Assembly: GCA_027475525.1 (NCBI GenBank)
Contig: JAMWFC010000073.1
Span: forward strand, 1,335,413-1,399,412
DNA: 64,000 bases
Direction of reading: 5' to 3'
DNA from: Macrolepiota albuminosa
Lineage: Eukaryota; Basidiomycota; Agaricomycetes; Agaricales; Agaricaceae
Shown: in pieces, positions 1-11,924 of the stretch
How the letters are laid out: each line of letters opens with the position of its first letter
How positions within the stretch are numbered: the stretch's first letter is position 1
Made by a program: the position numbers and the translations under genes
The notes under the pieces: model-generated
Database searches by the model: none
Told to the model about the DNA's origin: nothing
What the model saw: only the letters and a program-made list of their open reading frames with translations

Positions 1-1941
1 GCATAGCCAAAGTGTGATGTCTGTATACTTGGCAAGCAGACATAAACACCCATACCTAAAGTGCAAGAGGAGGGGCATAGGGCAAAAGGGAGACTGGATA
101 TTGTCTGGATAGACCTGGCTGGTCTGATGCATATCTCATTGTGTACTGGAAATAGATATATTATGGATCTAGTCAATGATTATACAAATATGCCATGGTC
201 TATTCTCTTGAAGTCAAAAAGCAATGCACTGAGCACACTGCAAGCATGGGAAAAGGCATGCAAATAAGAGACTGGTCAAAGAGTAGGTGTCTATTGAACA
301 GGCCATGATGGAGAACTCAAGAGCACAGAGATGAACAGATGGTTAGCTTCTAGTGGATCACAATGCAAGTTTGGGGCCTCATATATGTCCACCCACATGG
401 GACAAGTAGAGTGCATTCACCACACACTCCAGGGCAAGACAAGAACAATGAGAATAGTGGCTAAGTGTCCCAAATTGCTTTGGGATGAGTTTTACACCAC
501 AGCAGCACACTTACATGCAAAGACACCCACTAAGTCACTGCAAGGGAAGACCCCCTTTGAGTTATGGCACAGACATGCATCTGACTATGCTTACATGCAG
601 AAGATAGGCTGTTGAGCCTTTGTCCTTATCCTTGACTGGTACAACCCAAAGATTAGCGCTAGAGGGGTTGAATGTGTCCTCATCAGATACAGCCAGAATT
701 CAAAGACTTACCAGTGCTACGACCCTCGAAAATACATGAATTCTACCACATACAATTCTTGGAGCGGCAAGACAGGCAATCAATTCCTACTATAGGCAAT
801 GACACAAACCCAGACACAGCTAGTCAGTCTGATTACAATCCCACCAACATGAGTGATGTCGAGCAATCATCGAGAGATGCCCCTTTTCTTGCTGATGACA
901 ACAACAATGACTACACCAGGCCAATCACCATCTTACCCACAGGAAGCGAGATTGCCCAGGACAAATGCAACATGGAGCCATCTGAGCAGCCTACACTCCA
1001 GAGATCAAACCATGTACCTGTCCCTACCATAAAGGTGAGCCTAGACAATCTGCCTATCACACAACTGAAAAATGTGGTCAGAGATTTGTGCAAGGCTGCT
1101 GGGAGGGTTCAAGCGACCAGAGCGGAATGATGGCTTGCTCACACTCAACCTGTGGTGCAGAACAACGCACCCACCACAAATGCATGTGCCAATAATATAC
1201 TAGAACCACGAGACAACAATGCCTCAGGAGAAGCAACCTCCGATGAAGGAGTGCCCGATCTCACCAATATGGCTGCAGCCAATGAAATCAAACACCTGCT
1301 TGCCATAGCAGAGTCTTTAGGCGACCCCATCTCCCTCAGACTAGGCAACAAACCTCGTACATTGAAGGAGGTGCTGGACTCCTTGGATGCCGACTGGTGG
1401 AGACAAGCATACCATGAAGAGCATGACTCCCTCAGAGACATGGAAGTATACAAGTTAATACCATGCAGCCAGGTCCCTCCTAGCCACAAAGTGTGCAAGG
1501 GATGCCCTGTTTTCAAGATTAAACAAGACAAGAACAGAAAAATAGTCCAATTCAAGGTGCACCTTGTGTTTAAGGGATTTGAGCAAGTGTATGACAGCAG
1601 GTTGATACATCATCCCTATTGCATGACCAACAGCTCACCTTGCAAAGGACACCCTATTGTTTACTAGTTGGATGCCTGCTGTATGTAGCAATATCTACTT
1701 GCCCTGATATTGCATATGCAGTACAACAGCTAACTCAATATGTCAACAATTGTTAAGCACGTTGATATCAAGTACCACTTTCTATGTGAGCATGTCCAAT
1801 CCAAAGAGATATGCATCTGCTACATTAACACTAAGCATAATGTTGCCAACCTATTTACCAAGGCCCTATCTGGCCCGCTCTTTCTTTGACTTCAAGCCCT
1901 CTTGGGCCTACAACAGCACACATGATCCATGTGAGGAGGAG
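1..1941 (+). pseudogene. Ty1/copia polyprotein remnant, internally deleted
   Basis: This is a decayed Ty1/copia Pol read in pieces on the plus strand. The first 60 bases encode the end of a GAG-pre-integrase zinc region (C..C followed by GKQ). Bases 61-267 carry the start of the integrase core (IVWIDLAG, first catalytic Asp), and 331-615 the part around the third acidic residue (GQVECIHHTLQGKTRTM). Bases 1152-1667 match the N-terminal reverse transcriptase block (DADWWRQAYHEEHDSL). After a large deletion, 1661-1755 gives VGCLLYVAISTCPDIAYAV and 1755-1905 the RNase H end (NVANLFTKALSG). Most of the RT, including the YVDD region, is missing. Stops and frameshifts separate the blocks, so it cannot be functional. 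The 5' end lies outside the window; the 3' LTR follows directly after a purine tract at about 1930-1941. Confidence 0.85.
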
Positions 1942-2819
1942 TGTTGGAGTCCTGAAGGGACACCTCGACCTTGCTTTGTGCACTCGTGGCCACCAGCCAC
2001 CAAGCCTTTGTGCACTTGCAGCCACTGGCCACCACACCAATATCCATTGTCTGAAAAGTACATTGACCCTTACTGAATAGCTATATATACCATGGTACCA
2101 TGCACAAACCCCTCAGTCTTTTATACATGACTGAGGGTGAGTTACTTACAAATGCATAACTGTAAGGGCGACCTCTAGAGGCTGTGGCTCAGTCACACAG
2201 CTGGCAGAGGGAGATCCAAAGTGTATTAGAATATATACTGACAATATCAAGGTAGCTACTCACCTGGCAGAGGGAGATCCAAAGAGAACAAGTCTGGGAA
2301 TTCCCTATGCCAGGTTGGATGCTTCTGGGGCCTCTGAAGCGTGGGAAACAACTGTACAGTACAACAAAACCTTAAAAACTCGAAAATTGACTAACCAAAC
2401 AAGTGTGCAAACAAGGGAGGAAAACTCCGGACTTTAGAAGTCAGAAAGGCAAACTCCGGCTTATCTAAGCAGCCTGGAGCGGTGCTGAAGGGCCCACACT
2501 TGTCTGAGTGATAGCTAAAGAACCAGAGCACCTCAAAGGTTGAGAATAGTACTAACAGATAGTGTTGAAAAAGTAGTAACAGCAAAATGAGAGAATGATA
2601 GAAGAAATAAGAAAGTGAATGAAAGGAGAGTGAAGAAATAAGGAGTGAAAGAAGAAAGGAATGAGGAGTCCCCTGACAATAACAGTATATACATCCTGAT
2701 GACATTTACTACAGAACTTACTTGTATTCTCATCAGGTACTATTACAATATAGTCTTTTATACACGACTGAGGAACTTACTTGTATTCTCATCAGGTTGC
2801 TTGGACTAAGGTTCTAACA
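1942..2819 (+). repeat. 3' LTR of the copia element, split by a solo LTR
   Basis: The LTR starts TGTTGGAG just after the purine tract GTGAGGAGGAG and ends TTCTAACA, giving short inverted TGTTGGA/TCTAACA ends. Its own sequence is 1942-2160 plus 2684-2819; the middle is a foreign solo LTR with its target duplication. The motif TTTTATACATGACTGAGG near 2120 recurs at about 2757. The 5' LTR is outside the window, so the ends rest on terminal motifs alone. Confidence 0.65.
2161..2678 (-). repeat. Solo LTR (family S), copy 1, with 5-bp target duplication
   Basis: A 518-bp LTR bounded by TGTAAG...CTGACA on the plus strand (TGTCAG...CTTACA in its own orientation) is flanked by perfect ATAAC duplications at 2156-2160 and 2679-2683. 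No internal retroelement sequence is attached, so it is a solo LTR left by LTR-LTR recombination. Relatives lie at 17859-18367, 24586-25182 and, partial, 25921-26098. The TATATAA box visible in the 24586 copy sets the orientation as minus here. It sits inside a copia LTR and so is younger than that element. Confidence 0.85.
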
Positions 2820-3055
2820 TGGACGACAAGTTGAACAAGAACCAAGGATGCCCACAAGACAAAGCAAGCATGCTAAAATGGCAATAGACATTCAGATGGA
2901 CACAGAAATGGAGAAACTGATGGCAATAGCAGAAGCAGAGGCAATAGTTGTAAACCAACTAGATAACTTCTGCAGAGAGCTGAAGCATTTTTCAGATCAC
3001 CATGTCTGGAGACCACATGCATTAGAGGCTGCATACAAAGTATTGAGAAAGCTTA

Positions 3056-4671
3056 TACTGGCTCAAAAAACTGCTCCAATATTTGGCCTTTTTGGAAAGA
3101 TTCACATGGTGTGCACCAATTATATAAGCAAAAAATTGTAAAGAATCACATGACATACAACTACATCTTGGCTTTATAATGACATATGAATCATGTGATT
3201 TGGACAAGAATGCTGATTAATAAATCAAACAAAATATTCAATCATTGGGGCAGTTTTTTGACCCACTCTAATTTACTCTAATTTTCATATCTAGTACTTG
3301 GTATGGCCTCTATTTGCCTTTATAACTTCCTTGATTCTTCTAGGCATGCTCTCTATGAGGCTTTGGCATACCTCTGATGGTATTTCATTCCACTCCTTAA
3401 CCACTCTCTCCCGCAACTCATGCACTCCTTTAGGGGGTACCTCATACTCCAAAAGTTTGTGCTTGATGTAAATGCAGAGATGTTTAATGGGATTGAGGTC
3501 AGGGGATTGGGCAGGCCAGGATATCACAATGATGTTGTTATCAGAAAACCAGGTTGTTGCCTGTTTGGAGGTGTGTTTTGGGTCATTGTCCTGCTGAAAA
3601 TATTGTCCTTCCTCCTCCATTTCCAACTTTTCAAAGCTTTCCACCACTCCCTCATCCAAAATCTCACAAAGCTGTGCAGCAGCCATCTTCCTCTGAACTT
3701 CTATGAGCTTCCCTACTCCATTCCAACCCATGCAGCCCCATACCATTAAATTGTTTCCTCCTCCATGCTTGACAGTTGGTGTAGTGGTGCGGTCAGATAG
3801 TGGTTCTCCTGAAATTTTCCACACATATACCTTCTAATCTGATCCAATACAATTAATCTTTGTCTCATCACTCCACAAAACTCTCTTCCAATCCTCCACT
3901 GTCCAGTTTTCATGATACTGAGCAAATTTGAGCTGGTTTGCATGATGAGCAGCCTTGAGCATAGGAACTTTCTTCTTTGTTGCTGAGCAAAAGCCTACCT
4001 CCTTCAATGCACTTCTGACTGTCTTGGGATTGACAGAACTAGAGATAACAGAATTAATGAACTGGGTAGCTTGAACAGCATTATCCAGCTTCCCAGTAAT
4101 AATTTGACGAATAATAGACTGTTTGTCACATGCTGTAAGCTTGGAAGGACGACCTCCAGGATAATTCTGTTTGTTGCTCTCCAGCTCTTTGCTGACCCTC
4201 CCCACAGTGCTTTTTCCCAGGCCAGTTTTTGCTTGGATTTGATGCTGAGAATACCCCTTATTGAGGAGAGAAGCAACAAAAGAGCGATTGGCAGCAGAAA
4301 CAGGTTGCATGATAGTGGTAGAGTGTCAAGAAGGTGATTAATTGAAGTTGAACATGTCAAATTAGTACAAACAAGGTCACATGACATTGTTTATACTTCT
4401 CACAAAGTGTTTCCATCTTCTACTGCTGAACAGTATTGAGAAAATATGAAAATTAAAGTGAGTCAAAAAAACTGCCCCAATAATCAAATATTGTGTTTGA
4501 TTTATTAATCAGCAAGTTTTTGTCCAAATCACATGATTTTTACGTCATTATAAAGCCAAGATGTAGTTGTATGTCATGTGATTTTCTGCAATTTTTTGCT
4601 TATATAATTGTTGCACACCATGTGAATCCTTCCAAAAAGGCCAAACATTGGGGCAGTTTTTTGAGCCAGTG
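3056..4671 (-). mobile_element. Tc1/mariner-like DNA transposon with long TIRs
   Basis: The 1,616-bp element is flanked by TA duplications (3054-3055 and 4672-4673), the hallmark of Tc1/mariner insertion. Long terminal inverted repeats of about 230 bp occupy roughly 3056-3290 and 4441-4671, starting (C/T)ACTGGCTCAAAAAACTG. Near each inner end of the TIRs the terminal motif recurs in inverted orientation (GGGGCAGTTTTTTGA at about 3247 and its complement near 4460), resembling IR/DR-type ends. It lies within LINE ORF1, so it is younger than the LINE. A related TIR scrap is at 25545-25615. Confidence 0.9.
3291..4310 (-). pseudogene. Tc1-like DDE transposase, dead
   Basis: The reading frame starts MQPVSAANRSFVASLL and runs through an N-terminal helix-turn-helix region (residues about 10-50, GYSQHQIQAKTGLGKSTVGR). 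The catalytic core follows, with the first Asp in WSDETKIN and the second in QQDNDPKHTS. The third acidic position, normally Glu in SPDLNPIE, is Lys here (SPDLNPIKHLC), a single G-to-A change that removes a metal ligand. An in-frame TAG at 3834-3836 also splits the protein after GSD. The length of about 340 codons is normal for the family. It would have cut and pasted the surrounding element; this copy cannot. Confidence 0.88.
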
Positions 4672-6155
4672 TATCTCAGAGATTGTAGATGCAGGTGAGA
4701 AATACATGGAAAGCAACAAAGCTGATACCTTGCGTGTGTTACAGAAAACAGCAGAACTGAGAGCCATGGTAAATGACCTGGCCAAGGCAGTAGGCAATCT
4801 GGTAACACACTAAGATGCAGAACAAAAGAAGGATAATAACCAGACTCAACCTATGACAGCACAGACTACAAAGACAGTTATGGCTACAAGCCCAACATAC
4901 TGATCCACAAAGGTCAACCAGACAGAAACCAAGTCTCAATTCCAGCACCAGCAGTACACACCTAGATCTCCAAGGGATCAGTATCATCCAGCATGCCTCA
5001 TTATCATGCCAAGAGGCAAGAAAATTGAGTCAAACCTCCTGAACCCATGTAGGCTGGTCATCCTGATAAATGACCAACTCACTCAATTGGAAAATGCCAA
5101 ACATCTGCATGTGGCATTGGCACAATACAACCACAACCAGAACTTAATAATAATAATACAAGAAGACCAGAAGGGAGAGGATCTGAGACAACATGCCAGA
5201 GAGTTTATTGACATACTTGGTATACCGACTAACTCTATAGACATGCTTACATATGACAGAAGGTTCAAGGTCAGAATCAATGGGGTATGGACTGGAAGAG
5301 ATAGCCAGGGAGGCCTAAACACACCAGAGGACCTAAGAGAGGAAATTGAAAGGTTCAATCCAATCATGTTTTGTGTTACACTGATAAGCAATCCCAGATG
5401 GATGAGAGCGGAAACAGATCTACAAGAAAAGGAACATTCATTAATTGTACTCAAATTTGCAAAGGAAGAAGATGCACAGGCACTGATGGCAACAAGATAT
5501 GTTGTGATGTTCACAAACTTTTGCGAGGTTGTATATCATGCAGATAGACCACCAGTTATCCAGTGCAGCAGATGCTGGCAAATTGGGCACCATGTGTCTC
5601 AATGCAGGAATGCAACAAGGTGCTGTGTGTGTGCAGGAGAGCACAGTGAAAGAGACCACAACAAGATAGAAGATCAACAGATGTCAGATAAGAAAGGGGA
5701 CAAGGATGGAAATGATAGGCAGAAGAAGAAGAGGGAAAAAGGTGCATCAACTGTGGAGGTGACTATATAGCAACTGAGAGAAACTGCCCCAAGAGGAGGA
5801 GACATCAAATGATAGCAAGGGAGAAAGATCATGCAGATGTAGGAGGTGGCACTTTCAAGAAGAAAAAGACCATCAAAAAAAAGATAACTGGAACAGAAGC
5901 CAGTGGAGGGACAGGAAAGACTGGTGAAAAGGACAGTAACCACATGACAGCACAAGGTAAAAAGATAGACAAAAATACGGTAAAGCCAAAACCCAACTCT
6001 GGCAACAACAGGCCCACAGATAGGAAGGACACAAATAGAAGCATGGCCCTTGAGAACATTCTCAATAACCAAGAACTGAAGAGATGAGAGGAGATGAATG
6101 TGGAAGAAATAGAGTGCAAGAGGAGTCAGACACCTGATAATGTCCAATCTACAAG

Positions 6156-9100
6156 ATGAACACCAAACCAATTCAAATTGTGCAACTAAATACAAACCGT
6201 AGCAATATGGTTTGTCACACAATGCTGAATATGTTTATAGATAACTTCAACATCATACTGGTTACAGAACCATGGTGGGGAGAGATAGGAGGTAGGCAGA
6301 GGGGGCCAGCAGCACAAAGAGCATGGATTCCGATACTGCCAGTTGCAAAGATACCAACAAACAAAAGACCAAGAGTAATGGCTTATGCAAAGAGGAGACA
6401 AGACTTTGAAGTAACATTGAAGTCAGACCTCACTGAAGATTTGGATATTCAAATACTTGATATAACCCAAGCTAATTACTCTACAGTAACAATAGTCAAT
6501 ATGTACAACCAACCAAGAAACAGGATTGGCAAGTACATGAAAGCGACGCATCAGTCAGACTCAGGACAATCAACCTTTCAACAGGAAGACCAGTCATTCT
6601 GAGCAGTGACTGGAACCAGCACCACCCCATGTGGAGCAAGGGTAATACCATGCCAACAGAAAGGACACAAGAACTTGTAGACTGGATGCAAGAACATGAC
6701 TACTCACTAATGAATAAAAAAGGAGCATGTACATACCATGAACATTGCAGATGAGGAGTGATGTCAGTGATAGACCTCACATGGGCAAGCACAAAGGCCA
6801 TGGCACTAGATGCCACAAAAGAATGGGCAATAGATCCAACATTGGCATGCAGCTTGGATCATTTTGCCCTGAAATGGGTAATAGACTATGGCACTGCAAA
6901 AGTACAGAACATAACAGGCACAAGATACAACTTCAAGGAGACAAAGCCAGAGGAGTGGCAGGAGATCTTCAGTATGGAGATGGAAAAGAATGCAGAAAGG
7001 TGGGCCTCTCTACAGAAGTTTAATACTGAACATTCCCCAGAAGAGCTGGATGAGGATGTCAAGCTGATCACTGAGGCAATGAAAACTGCAACAAAAGAGA
7101 CTGTGAAGGAGAAAAAACCTTTGGACAAGGCCAGACCATGGTGGACAAAGGACCTGGGAGAAGCAAACAAGAGGAGGATGCAACTCCATGAGGAACAAAG
7201 GGCTTACACAGTCTGATGGTACAAGCAAGACAAAGGTATAAACAAGGAGATCAGAAAAGTGACTAACTACTTCAGAAAGTTATACAAATACAAGAAGAAC
7301 AAATGGGTAAATGAGACACTGGAGGAGGCCACTCCAGAAAATATGTGGAAACTACAAAGGTGGTTGAAGAGCACCAGAAATTACCTGTCACCAGTGATAA
7401 AGAAACAGGATAGTGGAATGGCAATTGAACATGGAGACAAGTGCAATGCACTGCGTGATGCATTGTTCAAGCCACTATCAGAACTGGAGAATAATGAGGA
7501 ACCAGATCTGTCGAGAGCTCAGGAATGTGACTATGCACATGTCAAGGTAACACAGAAAGAAGTCAGGAAAGTGATCTATTAACATAGCACAAAAAAAGCT
7601 CCAGGAGTAAGCCAACAGCCATTTAACACAGTGCAGTGGGCATGGAAAGTGGAGAGTGATACCATCTTTGCTCTTATGCATTACTGCATTGAGACAGGAC
7701 ACCACCCAAAGCCCTGGAGACAAGCTATTGCAGTAGCGCTAAGAAAATCTGGCAAACCAGACTACTCTAAACTAAAAGCTTACAGACTGATCTAGTTGCT
7801 GGAATGTCTAGGAAAAGTACTGAAAGGGTTGGTAGCAAGAAGGATAGGCTTTCTTGTGGGGAGAGAAGACTTGGTGCCACCAACACAGTTTGGAGGGCAT
7901 CCAAGCAGCTCTATAAATGATGCATTGTTAACGCACATTGAAGACATTCAAGCAGCAAGGAACCATGGTAAAGTGACATCAGTACTGACATTTGACATTT
8001 CAGGCTTCTTTGACAATATGAACCATGCCTGACTCCTGAGGAAACTCCATTGCAAGAGAATACTGCTATCACTAGTGAGATGGGTCACCTCATTCCTTAG
8101 TGATAGGCAGGCAGCAGTGTGCCTTGATGGAGTGAGAGGAGAGATGAAGCAAGTCAAGAACAGCATTCCACAAGGGTCACCAATATTGCCTATACTGTCA
8201 ATTATATATGGCAGCAAGATCATTAAACTAATGGAAGCAAGACAGAATGGAATGAATGGTGGAAGAAATCCACAATGTCAAAATAGAAGTGCAACAAAAA
8301 TGACTCTCTTGATGTACATCAATGATAGCATGCTCAAAGTTTCATCTAACTCACTGGATATCAACATAGAAATACTGAGAAGGGAGTTCATCTTTATTCA
8401 TGAATGGCTAATCAGAGTTGGGCTCTCGACAGCGCTGGAGAAAACAGAACTCATGCACCACTCATAGAGACAAGACAGAGGATACTTCTCAATGGTCAGA
8501 CTACCCATGTCAAATGGAATGGAGACAATGATGAAAGCAAAGGAAACAATACACATTTTAGGCCTATATATTGATAAAAAGCTGATATTTAACTAGCATG
8601 TACAGAAAGTCATGCAAAAAGCAAAGAGTGCGGTGGCAGGAGCAAGGATATTGGCAAATACAATTTGTGGCTTAGGCCGATTCCAACTTTGGATGATGTA
8701 TAGAGCATGCATAGCCCTGATTATAACATATGCAAGCCCAGTCTGGTGGACAGGTAAAGGATACATACTGACAAACTAGTGAAAGTACAGAACAACTTAC
8801 TGATGCACATGGCAGGCACATTCCATATAACACCAGTCAAGGCACCAGAAGTTGACATGTTGGTACCACCAGTCAAGGTTATGCTGGACATCATAGTTGG
8901 AGGATATGCAAACAGACTTCATAGATTGAGTGAGACTAATCCTATCATAGAATGACTATTGGAGGAGTGGAGACAAGGCAGGCCAGCCACAATCCCACCA
9001 CCACTCCTATCTAGAAAAGTGACAAGAAGCAAAAAACTGACAAAAATGACACAACTCAAAAGAGTGTCAAGGAAAAGATACAGACTGATGGGAGGTGAGA

Positions 9101-10344
9101 ACATTGACCCTTTCATCTCATCTCCATGGCAGAGGATGGTGAAGGACTATGATGAACAACTGAAAATAATTAGAGTGCCTAAAGGGTGCACCAAATTGGA
9201 GGAAGCAAAAAAAAAAACACAAAAAAAGGATAGAAGAGATGAAGTACGACAGGAATAAGGTCCTGGTGTACTCAGATGGATCTATAAAAGAGGAAAAAAC
9301 AGACAAAAAGACCAGGAATGTAGAATAGGAGTTAGTTGGGTACTTCCAAGGACAGAAAATATTCTGGGACAGAGGTGGTATAGACCAGAGAGCAGAAGTA
9401 TATGATGCTGAGCTGGTAGGACTAACTCAGGCAACAAAAGTAGCCACAAATTATGCAAGAAGAAACATACAGGTAAAATACATACACATTTTTGCTGACA
9501 ATACAGTGGCAATGGAGTTAGCATACAAACCAAAGCCAGTGCTAGGTCAGAAACAAATGGTCAGAATCACGTACCTAATTGACAAGTTTCTAGGAGAAAA
9601 TGAAGAGTGAATGGTGAATATAAAATGGTGCCCAGAGCACAAGAACATGGAGGAAAACAAGTATACAGATGAGGAAGCAAAAATGGGGACAAAGATGTGG
9701 ACACAGGACCTCGTCACACTAACATGGAGGAAAACAAGTATACAGATGAGGAAGCAAAAATGGGGACAAAGATGTGGACACAGGACCTCGTCACACTAAC
9801 AAACATAAAGAGAAAGACAAAGGAAGCAGCCCTGAAAAAGTGAAAGAATGAATGGCAAAAAACATCAACCATGGAGGGATTTGCCATAGCAAACAGACTG
9901 CATCCAAGGTAAAAATCAAGGGAACATGTGATTCATACCTCAAGAGAAGTATTTGGGAGGCTTATGCAGTGTTGGACAAAACATGCATTTATTGGTGAGT
10001 ACTACACAAAGTTTGTAGCTAACAAGCCCATAGGATGTCCCTGCAGAAAGCAATATCAGACAACAAAATACATCATTCAAGTATGCCTGAGATACAAAGA
10101 ATATCAACATATACTGCACAAAGCGAATGAATGGCTGGAGTTGGAAACACTACTAGGCACCAAGAAAGGAATCAAGACCATGATGAAATTTCTAGAAAAG
10201 TCAGGAGTGTTTACAAAAACAGGTACAAAGAACATACAGAAGACAATGCCAACAATAGACAATAAAGAGAACAGGAGGAGGATAAAAAGGGACAGGGAAG
10301 AGATAGGGGGCCTGGTGGAGGACAAAATAGACAAGAGGGAGTGA
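6156..10344 (+). pseudogene. LINE ORF2: endonuclease, reverse transcriptase, RNase H
   Basis: The block 6156-6602 is an exonuclease/endonuclease/phosphatase-type nuclease start (IVQLNTNRSNMV, then VTEPWWGE). RT motifs follow: QFGGHPSSSINDALL, VLTFDISGFFDNMNH (about 7989-8029), IPQGSPILPILSIIYG (about 8164) and MYINDSML at about 8311, where the usual Y.DD is degraded. RNase H is readable at about 9256-9700 (VYSDGSI, EVYDAELVGLTQA, IFADNTVAMELA). A terminal cysteine region (CPCRKQYQ...CLRYKEYQ) lies at 10040-10110. Many stops and frameshifts break it, plus an exact 77-bp duplication at 9644 that is probably an assembly artefact. Confidence 0.82.
9644..9801. repeat. Exact 77-bp tandem duplication (1 of 10)
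   Basis: Units 9644-9720 and 9721-9797 are identical and adjacent, followed by four more matching bases. The duplication falls in the LINE RNase H region. It belongs to a set of ten with exactly the same period and is most likely an unmerged contig overlap. Confidence 0.95.
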
Positions 10345-10757
10345 AGAAGCAGAGGAAGGAAGAAGACAGAGTAAGACAATGGAACAAAGGACAGTGCAGC
10401 TAGGAATACACACTATGGGAGGCCAAGACATCTTATGTACATGGACACATAGGTAGAGCAGAAGAACTGAAACAGGTCTGTAAGCCAACACAGATCAAGA
10501 CCCTACCCTAACCTCATACCTCTATACTCACATGCCCTACCTGAAGCAATCTGCAACGTAACCAAGCTCATTACACAGACCACTAAAAACTATGCAAAGA
10601 GAGTTCTACTGCACAAGGTTATGTTGAAAGGCAACAGACAAATAGATTTCCACTTATATATCTGGAGTAGAGTACAATACAGACTCTACTCCTGCCTCTT
10701 AGCCCTGCATAGCAGCTTGCCGGCAGTAAAAACAAAATTCATCATCATCATTATCAC

Positions 10758-11029
10758 ATTGTTTTGGCTGAAAGCATTGTCTCCTGGATACAGTCAAACT
10801 AGGGCTTCCAGCTATATGCCATCTATAAAAGAATAAGACTCCAAATTTCAGGTGCCTTTAAAGCAAGCAGTGATATCTGGGCCATATATACCATTGTGGA
10901 GTCCATATGGATTGATAGATCAAAAACAGAGTCAACTGAGTCAGAATCATGGTGTACTAATGGATGTTGGCAAAATGTGATGAGTTCAGGATATGAGTTA
11001 TTGCTCTTTGTCAAAGTACAGTATATGCA
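10758..11029. other. Unassigned sequence between LINE and copia scrap
   Basis: No gene, repeat end or RNA could be recognised here. It is CpG-poor like its neighbours and is probably decayed transposon DNA. Confidence 0.3.
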
Positions 11030-11290
11030 TGCATAGATAACATGAAAACAGTGTTATTTACTGGCGTGCAGATCACAATTGAAAAAGATGTTTATTTTGA
11101 TAAAAAAGCAGCTCTCAATCTGGATAAAGTCCAGATTGAGGGGGAGTGGGGCCTACCTATCAATCTGGATAGCCACCAGGCTTCAAAATTACCCAATTCT
11201 TCAAAACCATGACCAGAACCTATTCTCAATACTCCTACCAATGTTGTCAAGAGAAGTCACCAAAAGCACCTCCACATCTTAAAGCAAGGT
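11030..11290 (+). pseudogene. Ty1/copia fragment (integrase-RT linker)
   Basis: On the plus strand the frame ITIEKDVYFDKKAALNLD, followed by VQIEGEW and IN, fits the conserved linker between copia integrase and reverse transcriptase, where a beta-strand motif of the form V..S.DV.FDE is usual. Only about 85 codons are recognisable, one with a stop (after NSSKP). It is a scrap without LTRs and need not come from the element at 1-2819. Confidence 0.5.
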
Positions 11291-11499
11291 CATTAGCAAT
11301 GGAAAAATGTGTTCAGAACCTGCAAAAATCACCTCAAATCACCTCAGACAACTCACAAATTGAAAACTCACCTTCTCCCAATGTACTGCATCTCAATAAG
11401 CATTGAAACTCATTAACTGGCCACCAGCAATTTGATCCCAAACAATATGGCCATGGACAGCATTGCAATACCCCAAAATATGCAAGTCTTGCTGATTTT

Positions 11500-11775
11500 A
11501 CAATCAACTCAGACTAGAAAGATATACTGTTATGCATGGGAGGATGAGATTTCTAAATCATCAGATATAACATTTGATGAGATATTGCTGAAGGCAAGAA
11601 GTGTGCAATCATTATCAAAGACAACAAGAATGGTAAGGATGCAACCAGTTATAAGGTTGAATTCTGGAGATTTCACAAAAGAGCATGTATGTGCCTTATG
11701 AGAGCAATTTGAACCAAAGATTCAATTATACATACCATATGTGCCAAAGGGAAAAGGTAAAAACCTAGCACTAAT
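11500..11775 (+). pseudogene. Gypsy family 1 pol fragment (N-terminal Pol)
   Basis: The translation (YAWEDEISKSSDITFDEIL, then RSVQSLSKTTR and FTKEHVCAL) aligns with the N-terminal part of Pol in the intact element at about 48440-48720, where the same block reads HAREDEISETVDIVLDGLS. Only this piece is present, in plus orientation, opposite to copy B next door. It has a stop after HVCAL. Confidence 0.75.
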
Positions 11776-11924
11776 GATGCCCAAAAGTTGGTCAGTAGCA
11801 GATACAGTTTACAGCTCCTAACCAGAAATAATATGTGTTGGGCATGCTAAGTATGTTGAGGGAGTTCTGGGCAGGTCTTAGAGAACAAATCAAAAATAAG
11901 TTAAACAGCAAGGTTTGGTGAATG
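11776..11924. other. Short unassigned stretch
   Basis: Nothing recognisable. Apparent open frames here are short and have no family resemblance. Confidence 0.3.

Larger units (their letters stand above)
2848..6090 (+). pseudogene. LINE ORF1 (gag-like, CCHC knuckles), interrupted
   Basis: The N-terminal part (2848-3053, a charged helical segment) is cut by a Tc1-like insertion and resumes at 4674 (ISEIVDAGEKYMESNKADTL). After frameshifts the main domain is open at 5006-5770. It ends in zinc-knuckle cysteines, CSRCWQIGHHVSQC and a second C..C...H set, followed from 5740 by a further knuckle (NCGGDYIATERNCPKRRR) in another frame. A lysine-rich tail follows to 6087. In this class ORF1 is a nucleic-acid-binding protein that packages LINE RNA. 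Stops and the insertion make this copy non-functional. Confidence 0.7.
2820..10757 (+). mobile_element. Degenerate Tad1-like LINE (non-LTR retrotransposon)
   Basis: A two-ORF non-LTR element fills this stretch: an ORF1 with zinc knuckles, then an ORF2 with endonuclease, reverse transcriptase and RNase H, and a 3' end with a short tail of ATC/ATT units near 10737-10757. The RNase H domain downstream of RT and the CCHC knuckles in ORF1 fit the Tad1/I side of LINEs. It abuts the copia LTR at 2820, so the 5' end is either truncated or undefined. A Tc1-like element interrupts ORF1 at 3056-4671. CpG is nearly absent throughout, as in the other old repeats. Confidence 0.8.
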
